Shown here: piece by piece, positions 47,501 to 58,567 of the stretch
Numbering within the stretch: the stretch's first letter is position 1
How the letters are laid out: the number at the start of each line of letters is the position of its first letter
Assembly (NCBI GenBank): GCA_037179335.1
Contig: JAKZHN010000042.1
Location: 248,001 to 312,000 of the forward strand
Direction of reading: 5' to 3'
Source: Cyclaneusma minus
Lineage: Eukaryota; Ascomycota; Leotiomycetes; Marthamycetales; Marthamycetaceae
Length of the DNA stretch: 64,000 nucleotides
The notes under the pieces: generated by a model
The model's input: only the letters and a program-made list of their open reading frames with translations
What the model was told of the DNA's origin: nothing
The model's database searches: none
Translations under genes and position numbers: made by a program

Positions 47501-49069
47501 ACCATGTCTTATAGCGATTGTCCCAAGCAAGATCAGACGGGAAATTGCTGCCTGAAATGTTCGCCGCTTGTTTCCATTACACGACCGACATCCACTCTAA
47601 TATTGGTTGCAGTGGTACAGCAGAGTAATCTCCAGCTACAGGCAACATACGCAAAGCACAGTAAGACAAGACACCGTGGTATGAAGAATAAAGACTCTGA
47701 TTTGTCGCGGCAGTACGTGATCGACGAATAAGTACTTTCAAGTCCAATACAATGGCCCCTATTCACAGGTAGAGTAAGGTACCTTGCCAACGTGGTGTAC
47801 CGGGATCTTGCAGCACTATCTTACAGAGATCGATCTGCCAGATCAAAACCACGAGGGGAAGGAGAAAAGCAAAATAGGAGACAATGACCGTGGCTGGAGC
47901 TAGCTGAAATGCTACTTTGGAGCTCGTACGGTACAACATGGAGCCGAAGCTTGGGGTCGACATGTAGCACACAGTGGGGAACACCTGTCTAGAGGGAGGT
48001 ACTTGAGACTTTGTACTTTTACCGCGTCACGGGATGATAGGAAACGCCATAAGGATGACTCGCACATGCGCGTGCCCGCCTTGTCGAAGCCGTCGTGGTG
48101 TTCATCCCGTGGTAATCAAGGATCGCAAAAGTCCATTCCAGACGTAATCTGAAGACGGGTGAAGAAGATAGAAGTTCGGACTGAACTGACATCCAACCGT
48201 TCACTTGACATCGAACACTGGAATGGACACGATACTCTCGCCGGTTGGCACCCATTGCTCCCCTCTTGTGGCGTTACTTGCAACACCTCAACCGAGAGCG
48301 GCAAAATTGAGGTCTTTTTTACCGACCGGTTGGGGCTCCACACCAGCTTGGTTCTTTGGCGCTGCTGCGGCAACACCATCAGCGTGGGATTTGCTTGAAG
48401 GTGTGTATTACAGCCCCGTTCCCAAAGCGCCCACCGTTAAGCTCAAACCCGGACCAATCCCCGGAGCACACTGAAGACAGCAGAACCAATGATGCTGCCA
48501 TTGTTGCCCACATCGAAGGCATTGTGTAAGATCCATCGTGGAATCTACATCTGCTTCAATTACAGCTTCAGCAAGCGAGCACAGGTTCTGTTTCTGAGGA
48601 TTATTTGGGATATCCGCACGTAAGATAGGCTAGACGCCCGTCAGTTGAGCTCGTACGGAGCTGTCGAGTGTATCTGTTACCATCAATGATTGGCTAGTGA
48701 CTTTCTGTGCAGGCAGACTGACTGCACTACATGTATCTCGTTGCCTGATGGACTTACACGAATCGAGCACTGAGTACATGAATCTAACCCATAAGTCTGC
48801 GGTCCACCAGGTCCGTAAACACCAGCACCACCACCTTCTTTAGAAAATAATTAATAGCTCAAGTACCTATTAAGCTCTACCTGCGGCTCATTCGAGAAAA
48901 GGAAAAGATTATCATCGCTACTAGCAACTGTGCTTTGTTTTGAGATAGACTTCCAGACTCGGGCTTAAAGGCCAAGACCGCCACAACGAAACAAGGCCAA
49001 GAGTGTGGTACCCTTATACCTTTACTTCAGTTTATCCCCTTCTCTTTCACTCTGAATACCTTCCGAAAG
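44540..49069. other. 4.5-kb gene-poor region
   Basis: This is the longest stretch without a convincing gene. The left end should carry the promoter of the Zn2Cys6 gene. The longest open frame (45212-45784, plus) is Ser/Pro/His-rich and built over a degenerate direct repeat, so I do not accept it as a gene. Other frames (around 46500-47060 and 48160-48470) are short and without domains. I see no transposon ends, tRNA or large repeat. Confidence 0.45.
45401..45580. repeat. Degenerate direct repeat
   Basis: Two copies about 125 bp apart (from 45401 and from 45527) share blocks: CACTCCAGCT, GCCGCCAGGCAC, CTCTCACAG and CAGACGCCA followed by TCTCTGT. The copies differ by small indels. Confidence 0.6.
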
Positions 49070-51074
49070 ATGATGTCAGACTATGCTCTGGATTTCAGGG
49101 ACAGTTTCGATCTCGGAACGATGCAATTCAACCAAGGGGAGACAGAACAGCCAAGGCCTCTGGCTTGTGTCCGATGCCATCAATCCAAGCTCAGATGCAC
49201 GAGAAACTCTTCCAGCGATTGCGAGCGTTGCCTAGAAACTGGGAACCAATGCATTGCCAGAGCACCTCAGCGGATGGGAAGACCCAGAGACCCGACTCGA
49301 AGGACTAGAAGGAGAAAATCAGCAAACAAGACGGCTCAGACCAACGCTGGGGCCAGGAAAAGCGAGGGAAATGCTGCGAGTGAGGGCTCGGATAAGCCCT
49401 TTCTCTTGCCACGGGGCTCCGAAGGTGACTTCGTGTCTTTTGAAGAGGCTGCCCGGCCTTGTGCATCAGCGTCTCTTTCGTCCAAGAATTTCTGGGATGT
49501 CAACGGTGAAGACAGATGGTATAATGACAAGCACCAAGAGTTTGATCCCAACAACATGTTTGGACAACGGGGTCACCATACCTCATCTGTCAGCACATAC
49601 ATGGAAGAATCTATAAGTTAGTACCCCTTTAACCTCGAGTTGTTCCATGAGACGAACCGAATACTGACAATTTGAAGACGAGGAGACATACCAAGAACAA
49701 CATGAAACTGAAATCTGCTCTTCCTCAGATGAAGAGTCTGAGAGTGGAGATACCCTCGAACAGACCTTTCAACATATTCCACCAAGCTTCAAAAGTCCCC
49801 ACCATTTGACTATGGACATGGAAAACATCTTCGGGCCGGTGTCGTTGCTCAATGATGCCCCGGGCCTGACACAATTTCCATCAAGGAGCCCCCACCGTCC
49901 AACAGTGGTCTCTCCCCATACGTTGACGCCAACGTTGACACCGAACACCACAACTCACCATCCGGCTTCCGAGACCCAACCAAATATCTATTCGAGCATG
50001 CCCGACTTTTCACCAAGTCACGACCTCTCAAGTCTCTGTCTCACACTATTCCAGTGCTCAGAAAGGTTATCAAGTCTGACTACTCCACCCGGAAATGACA
50101 ATACCCCCGCCTTCACTACCCCCTCCGAACTCGAGACCGCAGGCCCCGCTCCGTCCTCCAGCCAGGCTTGGGACCAACTAGGGGTAGATGCAATCCTCCA
50201 AGCCTCACAGCGATTCATCGAAATCCTGCAACCACGCCCAGCCACTCCACTCCCAACCAGGCCCAGCACAAGCGTCCACCGCCGCGCCGGAAACTTGTCA
50301 ATATCTTCCATATCATCAGCCTCCGATATGCGCCGCGCATCCGAAACACCCTCCTCATTCTTCTCAGACTTCCCGTCTCACGCCAACCAGCTCCCACCGG
50401 GCGGAGTAAACCCTGCCCGAATAGTATCCGAAAGTCAGAATATGTATCGCAAACCCATCGACTCCGCGACAATCCTCCTCGTAGTCGCCTGCTACGTGCG
50501 CCTATTACAAGTCTACGGTCCCTTCTTCGACACAATCCTGCACACCCAACAACAGCGCCGTCTCCAACTCGCCCACCAACTCTCCACCACCACGCCACCA
50601 CTCTTCAATTTCAGCGTCGGCAATTTCACAGCCCCATCCTCGTCCGAGCTGCAAACAGTCATGCTCGTGGAAACAGTCTCTCACCTGACCGATCGCATTG
50701 AGAAAAGCATCCTCGTCGCGCTAGAAACAAGACCGGTTGAGAATCATACTGCGAATAACCACGGCGTCGGCGCGAATCCGCATCTTCAACATGCGATGAC
50801 GAATGGTATGGGTGATTTGTGCGAGTTTCGGATGGGGGCTTGTGGTGGAAGGCAGGGACTGGAGGGTGGAGGAAGTAGGAGGTCGAGTAGTGGGTTTGCG
50901 AATACGACGCCGTCGTCGGAGAATGGGGTGCAGGGGAAGCTGTCGGATCGGGCGGCGGATGCGCTGGGGGTGGCGTTGCAGGGGGTGGTGGAGGATATCA
51001 GGGTTCGGAATTTGGGGTTGAGGAAGACGCTGAAAAGGTTGAGGAAGGTTTTGCAGCAGTCTACTGCGTTGTAG
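49070..51074 (+). CDS. AflR-like Zn2Cys6 transcription factor
   Basis: Exons 49070-49616 and 49678-51074 join in frame (GTTAGT donor) to 647 residues. The zinc cluster lies near residues 33-61: CVRCHQSKLRC, then TRNSSSDCERCLETGNQC, with spacing C-x2-C-x6-C-x7-C-x2-C-x6-C. A strongly basic stretch (RRTRRRKSANK) follows. The long middle is Ser/Thr/Pro-rich. The C-terminal half holds helical segments (SLCLTLFQCSERLSSL, ATILLVVACYVRLLQVYGPF, VMLVETVSHLTDRIEKS) like those of aflatoxin-regulator-type proteins and many metabolite regulators. A leucine/lysine helix (LRKTLKRLRKVLQ) ends the protein. Two adjacent Met codons open the frame. Whether it controls the nearby PKS cluster is unknown; 4.5 kb separate it from the first regulator. 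Confidence 0.88.
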
Positions 51075-51842
51075 GCTTTGGGGTGTCGGACTTACCTAGA
51101 GGATAGAAGTGTGACGCTAGTGCTGGGAATTAGTTTCTAGTTTCGTGATCAGGGATGGCCGCTGTCGGGCTTTCTGTGAGAGATGACGGAGGTCTGGGCA
51201 GAGAACGAATACGGCTTTGAAAGATTAAATACCTTACGAACTGAGGCTTCATATTCGCTTATGTCCTTCGGACTCGGTTTCAAAATCAAGTCCCGGAGTT
51301 AGGGGAGTATCAGGCATGGAGAGAAGCACACACATTACCGGGCTTGATTAGCTTGACCCTCACCACGCTCTATCTGGCTAGGTAGACATATTCCAAGAGC
51401 TGAAGGGTGTGGATATCAACCAGGCGCAAGATTAGTCCAGAAAGAAGTTCTAGAGCAGTAAAGCCGTGGCTCATAGGTCATCTGCATCGAAGGATGCACT
51501 CCTAACAGCTTTCTCTCGTACATACACGGCTTAAATCGAGGGGTTCAAAGAGGAGAATAGAAAAGCTTCACAGCTTTTTGTGTTTTCTTTTTTTTTCGTG
51601 AGGTTGATTAAGTTGAAACTGTACCTTAGTACGTGTATGATGATGATTGATGAGCGCATCTCACATTGTGAGATTCCAGCAACTATATGAATAACTGCAG
51701 CCAGGCGTAAGGTACATGACGAATAGCTCCGCAACTTGGGCCCCCCACACAACAAGAGACCTTCCAAGATAAGACACCTCCAGTCTACCATAACTTTCCG
51801 GGCACCACGGAGGGGCGCATCGAGACTGACGGATCGTTTCCA
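51075..51842. other. Convergent intergenic region
   Basis: The region between the AflR-like gene (plus) and the 2EXR gene (minus), whose 3' ends face each other. It contains an oligo-T/A tract near 51580-51600. There is no coding signal. Confidence 0.5.
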
Positions 51843-53153
51843 TTACCAAGTCGCAAGTCCATTGTTGCCACCAATAGACAGGACAGCTGGATGGATCTTC
51901 GGCAGGCAGAAATTGGGGTGCGGGACCTCCATAGGGATAGGCCTATCGCTGTGCCTGTGATCACACAACGCCTCGTAGACCAAACGCCATAGCAGGGTCA
52001 TCTCCTCGCCATTTCCATGGTCAAAGTCAAAGCTCTCCCAATGATGGTCTGACCCGAGGGCAAGCGTGAGAGCTCCACTAGATTGAGGGTAACCATTTTG
52101 GCGAGACACGAGCACGAGCTGGTCTAGATATGGATAATTCACCATTAGAGTCTCGAACTTTGCGCAGAAGAAGTCAGATTCATCCATTTTGTACGCGACT
52201 GCGGGAGCCGACAGATGGTCCCAGATGAGGCGGAAATCGATGGCGAGGCATGCCAACCAGATGTAGCTATTGGCTGGGTCGCTCAATTCGAAGAAATCCT
52301 GAAGGATGAGTTCATCGCGCAGTTGATCGCCAAGATAGAGCGTATCCAGGTTGAAGTTGAATGGAATGAAAGCACCTTGATCTTTTCCGAAGCGCAGAGG
52401 CCGACTTCTGAAAGCCTCATGACGCGACTCCCTATTGACGTGAAGGTTGACGAAGGGTCTTGAGCCGAAGCATCCATCGTCATCCACAAGAACTTCGACT
52501 AGGCGGTGGCCTGGCATGTTCAATGTCCATATCTTGCATCGGAGCTCAACTGGTAGTTTGCGGAAGAGGTGGAACTCGGTACAACCGGGTGCATGTGCGG
52601 CAGGTACAGATGGGATACTGCTGCCTTCTTGCACATATTCGTATTCTGACTTCATGGCGTCGACATCACGCAACTCAGCGTCCAAAGAGTCGGCAATCGA
52701 TATGTTGTCACCCTCTTCGCCAAAGTCTTGCCGGAGCCAGCGTAGTTGATTCTGGAAAAGAAGCTCCCAGGGCCCTGGTAATTGATCATAGTCGACGTGA
52801 GGAACCTCCACAGGCTTCTTCTCGACCTTGAAGTAGTCGGTGATGAGCTTCTGCTTTCGAGGAAGAAAGTAGTCGGTGATAAGTTTCTGGTTTCGAGGCA
52901 CGATGCCATCAAAGACGGGGCTTGGGCTTCGAGATGAATCGTCACTCGAGACGGAGTCGGCGTCTTCCATCGCGTTGGTGGGGATCTTGTCGGTAGGGTC
53001 TGTTTGTTGCACGGCCTCCTTGCTGGCGAGGGATGAAGTGTAGATGCGACCCGGGAGTGATGGTGGAGGTGGAGGGGTCGGTGCCGAGCTGGGATCAATT
53101 GGCTCGAGCTGGTGGGAGAGGACAAGCCGAGAGATTTGTCTCAATCGAGTCAC
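51843..53153 (-). CDS. 2EXR domain protein with tandem PIP-box-like motifs
   Basis: A single open frame of 436 residues. The second half is a 2EXR-type domain, an ascomycete family of unknown function, opening with FHLFRKLPVELRCKIWTLNMPG and continuing with VNRESRHEAFR and a long conserved beta/alpha part. The N-terminal half is acidic and Ser/Pro-rich. Residues 89-96 and 101-108 are both QKLITDYF, which fits the PCNA-interacting box Q-x-x-[ILM]-x-x-[FY]-[FY]. The second copy is followed by basic residues (KVEKKP). Translation might start at MEDADSVSSDDS (residue 62), which would keep both motifs. A link to PCNA and hence DNA replication or repair is inferred from the motif only; most 2EXR proteins lack it. 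Confidence 0.8.
   Translation of the reverse strand: MTRLRQISRLVLSHQLEPIDPSSAPTPPPPPSLPGRIYTSSLASKEAVQQTDPTDKIPTNAMEDADSVSSDDSSRSPSPVFDGIVPRNQKLITDYFLPRKQKLITDYFKVEKKPVEVPHVDYDQLPGPWELLFQNQLRWLRQDFGEEGDNISIADSLDAELRDVDAMKSEYEYVQEGSSIPSVPAAHAPGCTEFHLFRKLPVELRCKIWTLNMPGHRLVEVLVDDDGCFGSRPFVNLHVNRESRHEAFRSRPLRFGKDQGAFIPFNFNLDTLYLGDQLRDELILQDFFELSDPANSYIWLACLAIDFRLIWDHLSAPAVAYKMDESDFFCAKFETLMVNYPYLDQLVLVSRQNGYPQSSGALTLALGSDHHWESFDFDHGNGEEMTLLWRLVYEALCDHRHSDRPIPMEVPHPNFCLPKIHPAVLSIGGNNGLATW
52830..52889 (-). repeat. Tandem duplication encoding two QKLITDYF motifs
   Basis: Two copies with a 36-bp period inside the 2EXR gene share almost all bases (AGTCGGTGAT-AG-TTCTG-TTTCGAGG on the plus strand). 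Each encodes QKLITDYF, preceded by Asn in the first copy and Lys in the second. Confidence 0.85.
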
Positions 53154-54020
53154 GGAGTATCAGGAGGAAGATGAGAAGGGTGTCGGGCTTGAGTGAAGGG
53201 AATCAGTTCGTGGCACGCGACAGTCGCGAGGTGTGGTGAAGGTGGAGTCATCAAAGGTGTTGATGAGGCGTGAACGCGGTGAGGTGGAAACGGAGAATAA
53301 CTGAAGTGCTGGAGGGTGCGAAGCTTTGTACTGGTCGGTGCCTAAGAGCCCATTCCTCAATGGGAACTGGGAGGTCATGTGACGTATTAGCGCTTCCACG
53401 TGGAGCTCGGACCGCAACACTTTCATTATTGAACGTCAATGACTTTTTCAAAGAAGTAGAGGGAGAACTCACAGATGAGGTCGATGGCTTCACGTCCGAT
53501 CTCGGAATAGGGAGGTCGACACCTTACCTAGCCAGCGTCCAGCTCTGCAGCCGCTATACTTACTTTAAGTGCCAAATTTAATTGAGGATCTATCGACCAC
53601 TACCTCCACTCCAACCTTGATCGGGAGAGCAGGAAGAGAATGGTGGTCTAACCGGTCTTAAGGCCCCTAACCATTCCTAAGTCTTGCTCCAGTACCTTCT
53701 ATCTGTTAGCAGTCTAGTGGACTGCACCAATAGCTTGGATTATCACCCAAGATAGAGAAATCACTCAGTTGTCCCCTGAGCTTTCTTTACCTGACAGGAA
53801 AGTGGTGCCCGAAGTGACATTTGAGCGTGTCTGTGGAATCACAGTATTGACCCAGGCGTCGGTCCGTAACAGGGAAATTCAGGCGCCGATGGCAACGAAT
53901 CCAGAATTCTGTCCAGTGCTTCAAGCCGCCATGAATTCGTCTTATACAGGTGGACTATCGTACACTTATCACACCACCCAACACCTACCATAAGCCACAC
54001 TCTGAGGTATTTTCTTAAGT
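53154..54020. other. Intergenic, 2EXR promoter
   Basis: The stretch lies upstream of the 2EXR gene and downstream of the mL38 gene. Open frames in it are short and mutually overlapping. No element is recognised. Confidence 0.45.
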
Positions 54021-55412
54021 TTACCTTCCATTCAAAGTCCACCTCTTTCCTCTCTTGCCCAGTCGGTGCAAGCCCAGCCTCCTGATACCCAGAGGCTTGT
54101 ACTTGGCCTTGAAATGCTTGGCCTCCCATCCACGAGGCTGCTGCTTGACCTTCAACGCCACCACCTTCGTCCTCTTGAACTCAATATCCGCACCTGGAAT
54201 GTTGTGTCTCTGCATCACACCCGCAGTGCCCTCATCCCACTGGGTTCTGAAAATATTAACACCAATAGGGATAGGCTGGAATTTGCCCACAAAGCTTCTC
54301 AAGGTGAAGTCGTCGCGCCTGACCCACTTCTTCATCTTCTCAACATCAAAAACTTGTCCTGGTCGCTGTTCGAGAACGAAGACTGTGAGGCGATGGTACG
54401 GCGAGCCTTTCTGGGCAAAGGGTGGGAGCCAAGAAAGGACCGTCTTGTCGTCCTTGACATTCGCGAGAGGAAGCGAAGTTGTCGTGGGGTCGATAGGGAT
54501 GTTCGTGGCCAAGTAGTGGCAACGTGAAGAGAATTTGTCGCTCTCGGGATCGGGGACGTCGGAGTCGACTACGACGACCGTAATCAGACGCTCTCCCTTG
54601 TCGAAGACCTGAACCTGTAGTTTCGCAGGTTTCTCACTCACTCTGGAGTCGACGAATTCACCGGGCACAACTTTGCGTCTGCCAAACGCCAGGCGCACGT
54701 CTGCTGTCGGCTCAAGATGCGGTAGCAGATCCGGTACCACCTTCATCTGCTCTATTCGCTGCACAATGATCTTGCGGGCATATTCCCTCCATTTCCTGTC
54801 CGCCATATATCGATAGATGGGTTTTGTCATATCGACTGGAATTCTGCATTAGCAATGCCTTCGGTCGAGCCGGAGTCCGCGAAACTTACTCTGTCCGTCC
54901 TCAAATCTCTTCTTGATCAAGGGATCATTGATATCGGCCATGATCTTCAACTGTTCCAGATGGTGCCGCATCGCCTGCAGCGAATCCTGCTTCGAACGCT
55001 CGCCCCCTTTATAGGTAGCCCCATCCTTCGCTTCCAGCTTCTCGATTCTCCGCCTCTGTTCCGTAATCAAGTCCAACTTCTCCTGCCGGTCGGCCTGCAA
55101 CACCTTCCTTGCCTCCTGAAAGCACTGGTAGGGTAACTGCTCGAAGGGCACATTTTCGGAACTCCGGATGGCGGCACGTCGTCTGCGAGAACCAATTGGG
55201 TGCAGACCGGTCTTCATGAGCTTCTTTTCGAGGTACTCATAGGTGACGGTATTGGGATCGGGGACGGGCGCGGACTGGACCTCGACCGAAGCTTCATCGC
55301 GTGCTCGAATGGTGGTGGTGAAGCTGCGGGCGGCAGACCGGCAGAGCTGCGAATTCGAGTGCTGCTGGATGCATCGTGCCAAGGGGTTCGCGACCCTCTG
55401 GCAATTGGACAT
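54021..55412 (-). CDS. MRPL35: Mitochondrial large-subunit ribosomal protein mL38 (Mrpl35)
   Basis: A component of the mitochondrial 54S ribosomal subunit with a PEBP-like fold. Exons 55412-54890 and 54835-54021 join in frame (GTAAGT donor) to 445 residues. The N-terminus is basic and Ser/Arg-rich with few acidic residues (RSAARSFTTTIRARDE), a mitochondrial presequence. A charged coiled-coil (LDLITEQRRRIEKLEAK) follows. The PEBP-like region has KPIYRYMADRKWREY, VVVDSDVPDPESD, LPPFAQKGSPYHRLTVFVL and VGVN/FRTQWDEG-type strands. It ends in a Lys/Arg-rich tail that would bind rRNA. The split Ile codon at the junction (A|TC) leads into DMTKPIYRYM, where an internal ATG could mislead gene finders. 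Confidence 0.92.
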
Positions 55413-56090
55413 GATGATGCTGCGAACCGCGGAGCAGCGAATGTATCGGCGTTGAAGGTCACTCTAGAAATTTGTCGAGACTAGAGCAGCTTGAAGCACG
55501 TGCCAAGCCGGCCGCGGGCGCTCATTTATCCGACCTGAATCTTCATTCAACCTCGCGAATGATGAAGCCAACTCCTTTTCATGATAACATATATAAGTGT
55601 CGCGACTGCAGATTGATTTTTGTCTGCTTCTGCGAATTATTCTGACTGCCTTGAGTGCCCGAGTAAGAAACTTGGAACAAGTCATGCAGGCAAACAGCAA
55701 CTCTATCCCGTTTTGATGTCTGCCTCTCAGGCGTTTTGAGAATCCGAAATTGGAGAACGGTCTGACTGAGGCCCCAAAGCTTAGCGATTTGCTGATATCA
55801 ATCCCCAGTATGCTTCAGATGGTACATTGTGGCACTACATTGTTGGGGTATATATGTCTAATGGTCTCGCTACGGAGAAGGGAATACATGTTTCTTTTCG
55901 TCGCCTTTGATCCAACTTGAACATTGTAAGAGGTATGATGACCCAGAGAGAAAGACGCCAATCCTTCACCCGGAGACGACCACTCCCTTCCCAATAATTC
56001 CATCTACGTCGACTCTCCCCATTCTGATCCATTGTCTACAGGCTTCACACGGCACTCATTAATCACGCTCCTTTACGATATTCCAAAACT
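55413..56090. other. Intergenic, mL38 promoter
   Basis: This lies between the mL38 start and the 3' end of the PTH11-like gene. It is presumably the mL38 promoter plus 3' UTR. No gene is seen. Confidence 0.5.
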
Positions 56091-57422
56091 TCAAAAGTCT
56101 CCGTTTTCATAATGCCATCGTGGGGCACTTCGAATTTCGAGGGATTCCTCGCTCTCCGGACCACAACTAATTGCACAAGTTTGCCGTGTCGCGCCCTTTT
56201 CGAAACTCGGTGAGCTCGACAACTCGTGCGCCTCAATATCCGCGTGCTCGTCAAAGTGTCCGCTGCCAAAGAGTCTCTGACCGCGACTTTCCACGACTCT
56301 TTTCCGGAAAGCGGCTAACTGCGAGATCTGGCTCTTGTGACGGCTGCGGTATCCGCCACTGCCGTCAGTGCCCGAGCCCCCAACACGGAAGAATTTGCCG
56401 AAAAGGGGACGCATGGCTGCGAGGGAGCAGGCTGTTATTCCGACTCCGGGTTCAGTGACACTCCAGATTACGAGATCTATTTGGTGAGCATGTTAGCGTC
56501 AAGACATCGGCTACAAGAAGGGGAGCGCGACGGGTGAGGGGGGGGGGGGGGGACGTACTGGCTGTGTCATACAGGGCATCTCCTTCAAACGTTACGGCGT
56601 CGGCGGCGCTGGTGACGCGAATGATGGTTACTGCGCAGGCCAAGATACCCAGTCCCATGATGAAGAGAAGCGAAATTTGAGAAGGCCTGTTCAATTGCAG
56701 GTCTTTCATGAGTATGCCTGGAATCAAGGCCATGATAAGATCGATACAGGCGCTCAAAGCGCTTTGGGCCGCACTTGTATTCGTAATAACGTGATCCTCG
56801 AAGCAGGTCCCCGGTTGTGGACCGGAGACTTGTTCCCAAACATGAGATACAGGATTGCATTGGAAGATAACCAGGAGCATCCAAACGGCACTATAGGTAA
56901 GATAGACAACCGTGGTTCCGATGAGCAGTCGAGTTTGCCATTTGGCTCTGCAAATCCGGAGAAGCATGATAAGGATTGAGACGCGAACCAAGCTGGCGCC
57001 GAAAGCAAAGAACACTTCGAGTAGCCACCAGCATTTAAAAGCAATGGGACGATGTGCCGGCTCGATATCTGGTAGGTGTTTACCAATGCCCCAATGTACG
57101 CCGATAATAAGATCGATACACACCGCTGAGTAGAAAATCTGGGAAAGCTATTAGCACTGGCTCTCCCAGACTGTAGAGTGTTCTTTCGTGCCTCGCTGCC
57201 AATGAGAAACCAATCGTCTAAGCCCCAACTCTTGGTCAAAAACAGGCGGACGTAGCAGCGCAAGGCAACTAGGGTGCAGGTCAGAGTCAAGCAGACAATA
57301 GCCACTGCAAGCAGGTCGGGGCCCCTGGTCTGCGAAGGGTCCGAGGGAAGGCCGACCAATGACATTGTATAGATGATCTCGTCGTCGAGAACGCGTCGAT
57401 AAGTGTGATAAAGTACAGTCAA
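56091..57422 (-). CDS. PTH11-like seven-helix membrane protein
   Basis: Exons 57422-57192, 57138-56559 and 56476-56091 join in frame to 398 residues. The rhodopsin-like fungal domain shows WGLDDWFLIG in the first loop, YSAVCIDLIIGVHWGIGKH, FNPVS-like FQCNPVSHVWEQ with a conserved Cys (GTCFEDHV), and IWSVTEPGVGITACSLAAMRPLF near the end of the helical part. A Ser/Glu/His-rich cytosolic tail follows. The first intron is best read with a GC donor (GAG|GCACGA), since it alone gives the family spacing between DDWF and FYSAV. A run of 14 G sits in the second intron beside its donor. Translation may start instead at MSLVGLPSDP (57365). The ligand is unknown. Confidence 0.8.
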
Positions 57423-58567
57423 TGTACTGTTCTAGGGATGGATGACTTCACAGGAATCTCTTAGGAGTAGGCGCAGGTGAATATCATATAAACAGAGCCG
57501 ACATGCTGGTCAAAGAGAATCAGAAAGGTTGCGATTCGGATGACTTCGCCTAAGTCGTGGACAGAGCATTCGCTCGGGAAGAAAGGAAGGGTAATAGCAG
57601 GAAAATCACGTAGGTGGTAGGTTGATAGCCAGGACGAAGGGCATTCGAGAAATCGAAGTCGACGGTCTCGGCGATCTCTGGACTCAGCCGCATCCTGGGA
57701 TATCGGCAGGTGTAGGTCGGGCAGGGTCTTTAGTATGGTTTGTGCGGATTAGAGTTCCTGGCTCGGGAGGAAGGGGTAGTGGTCCCACGCCGAGGACCCG
57801 CAACCACCAAGACGTCAAGCTTGAAATGCGCGATACGGGCTAGCTATCGCGACGTCTCGAGCTCAAAACTATGTTCCTAGCGTCGCCATGGTGCCAGAGC
57901 GGGCGGGATGAATGGCTGTACCTGTGGTGCAAGATCGATCTGTGGCGAACTCAATCCTTGACAAACCATAGCCCAGACCAGTGGGAAGGGTATACATATA
58001 TTCAAATTGGTGACTCTTTTTCATCAAGTAGCCGACACCAGTAGCCAGTGTGGATGTTGAGATGTAGTTTTCCACTCACACTCGCCGCCCTGAGGATGGG
58101 AGTTCGACTTGGGGTAAAACCCATGGCGAACCCCCTAGGGAGCTGCTTTTTTTTTGCTGTATTAAGTTTTGTTTCTTTTACTAATTATTATGCCGCTTTC
58201 CAAATATTTATAGCTTTTTTTCTGAGTCCGCAAAGGTCGGTGTTGTTTTGAGGGTGTTCCTGGGAGCAGACTAGACTGTGTCAGAGCGGGATGAGAGGCT
58301 GCATATTTTGATGCCAGATCCGAAATCATCTGACTTGCACCCCTGAAAGAGAAGACTCCATTCACGACATATCCTGGTGATTGTGGGGAGTTCGTGAAAG
58401 CATAGAGCCAGTTGATCACGCCGGGTCATTATTCCTTCCTCTTACTCTAGCTAGTATCTCCAACCTCACCAGCTACTCTGTGCGAAGCACACTACATTGG
58501 TCAGCTCGATGACCGTCTTGATGGGGAGATCCTGGATGTTGAGCTTCAGCTCGCGCCATCACCAAGC
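57423..58567. other. Intergenic, no gene recognised
   Basis: About 1.1 kb with short frames only. The left end should hold the PTH11-like promoter. Oligo-T tracts lie near 58146 and 58215. No element is recognised. Confidence 0.5.
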
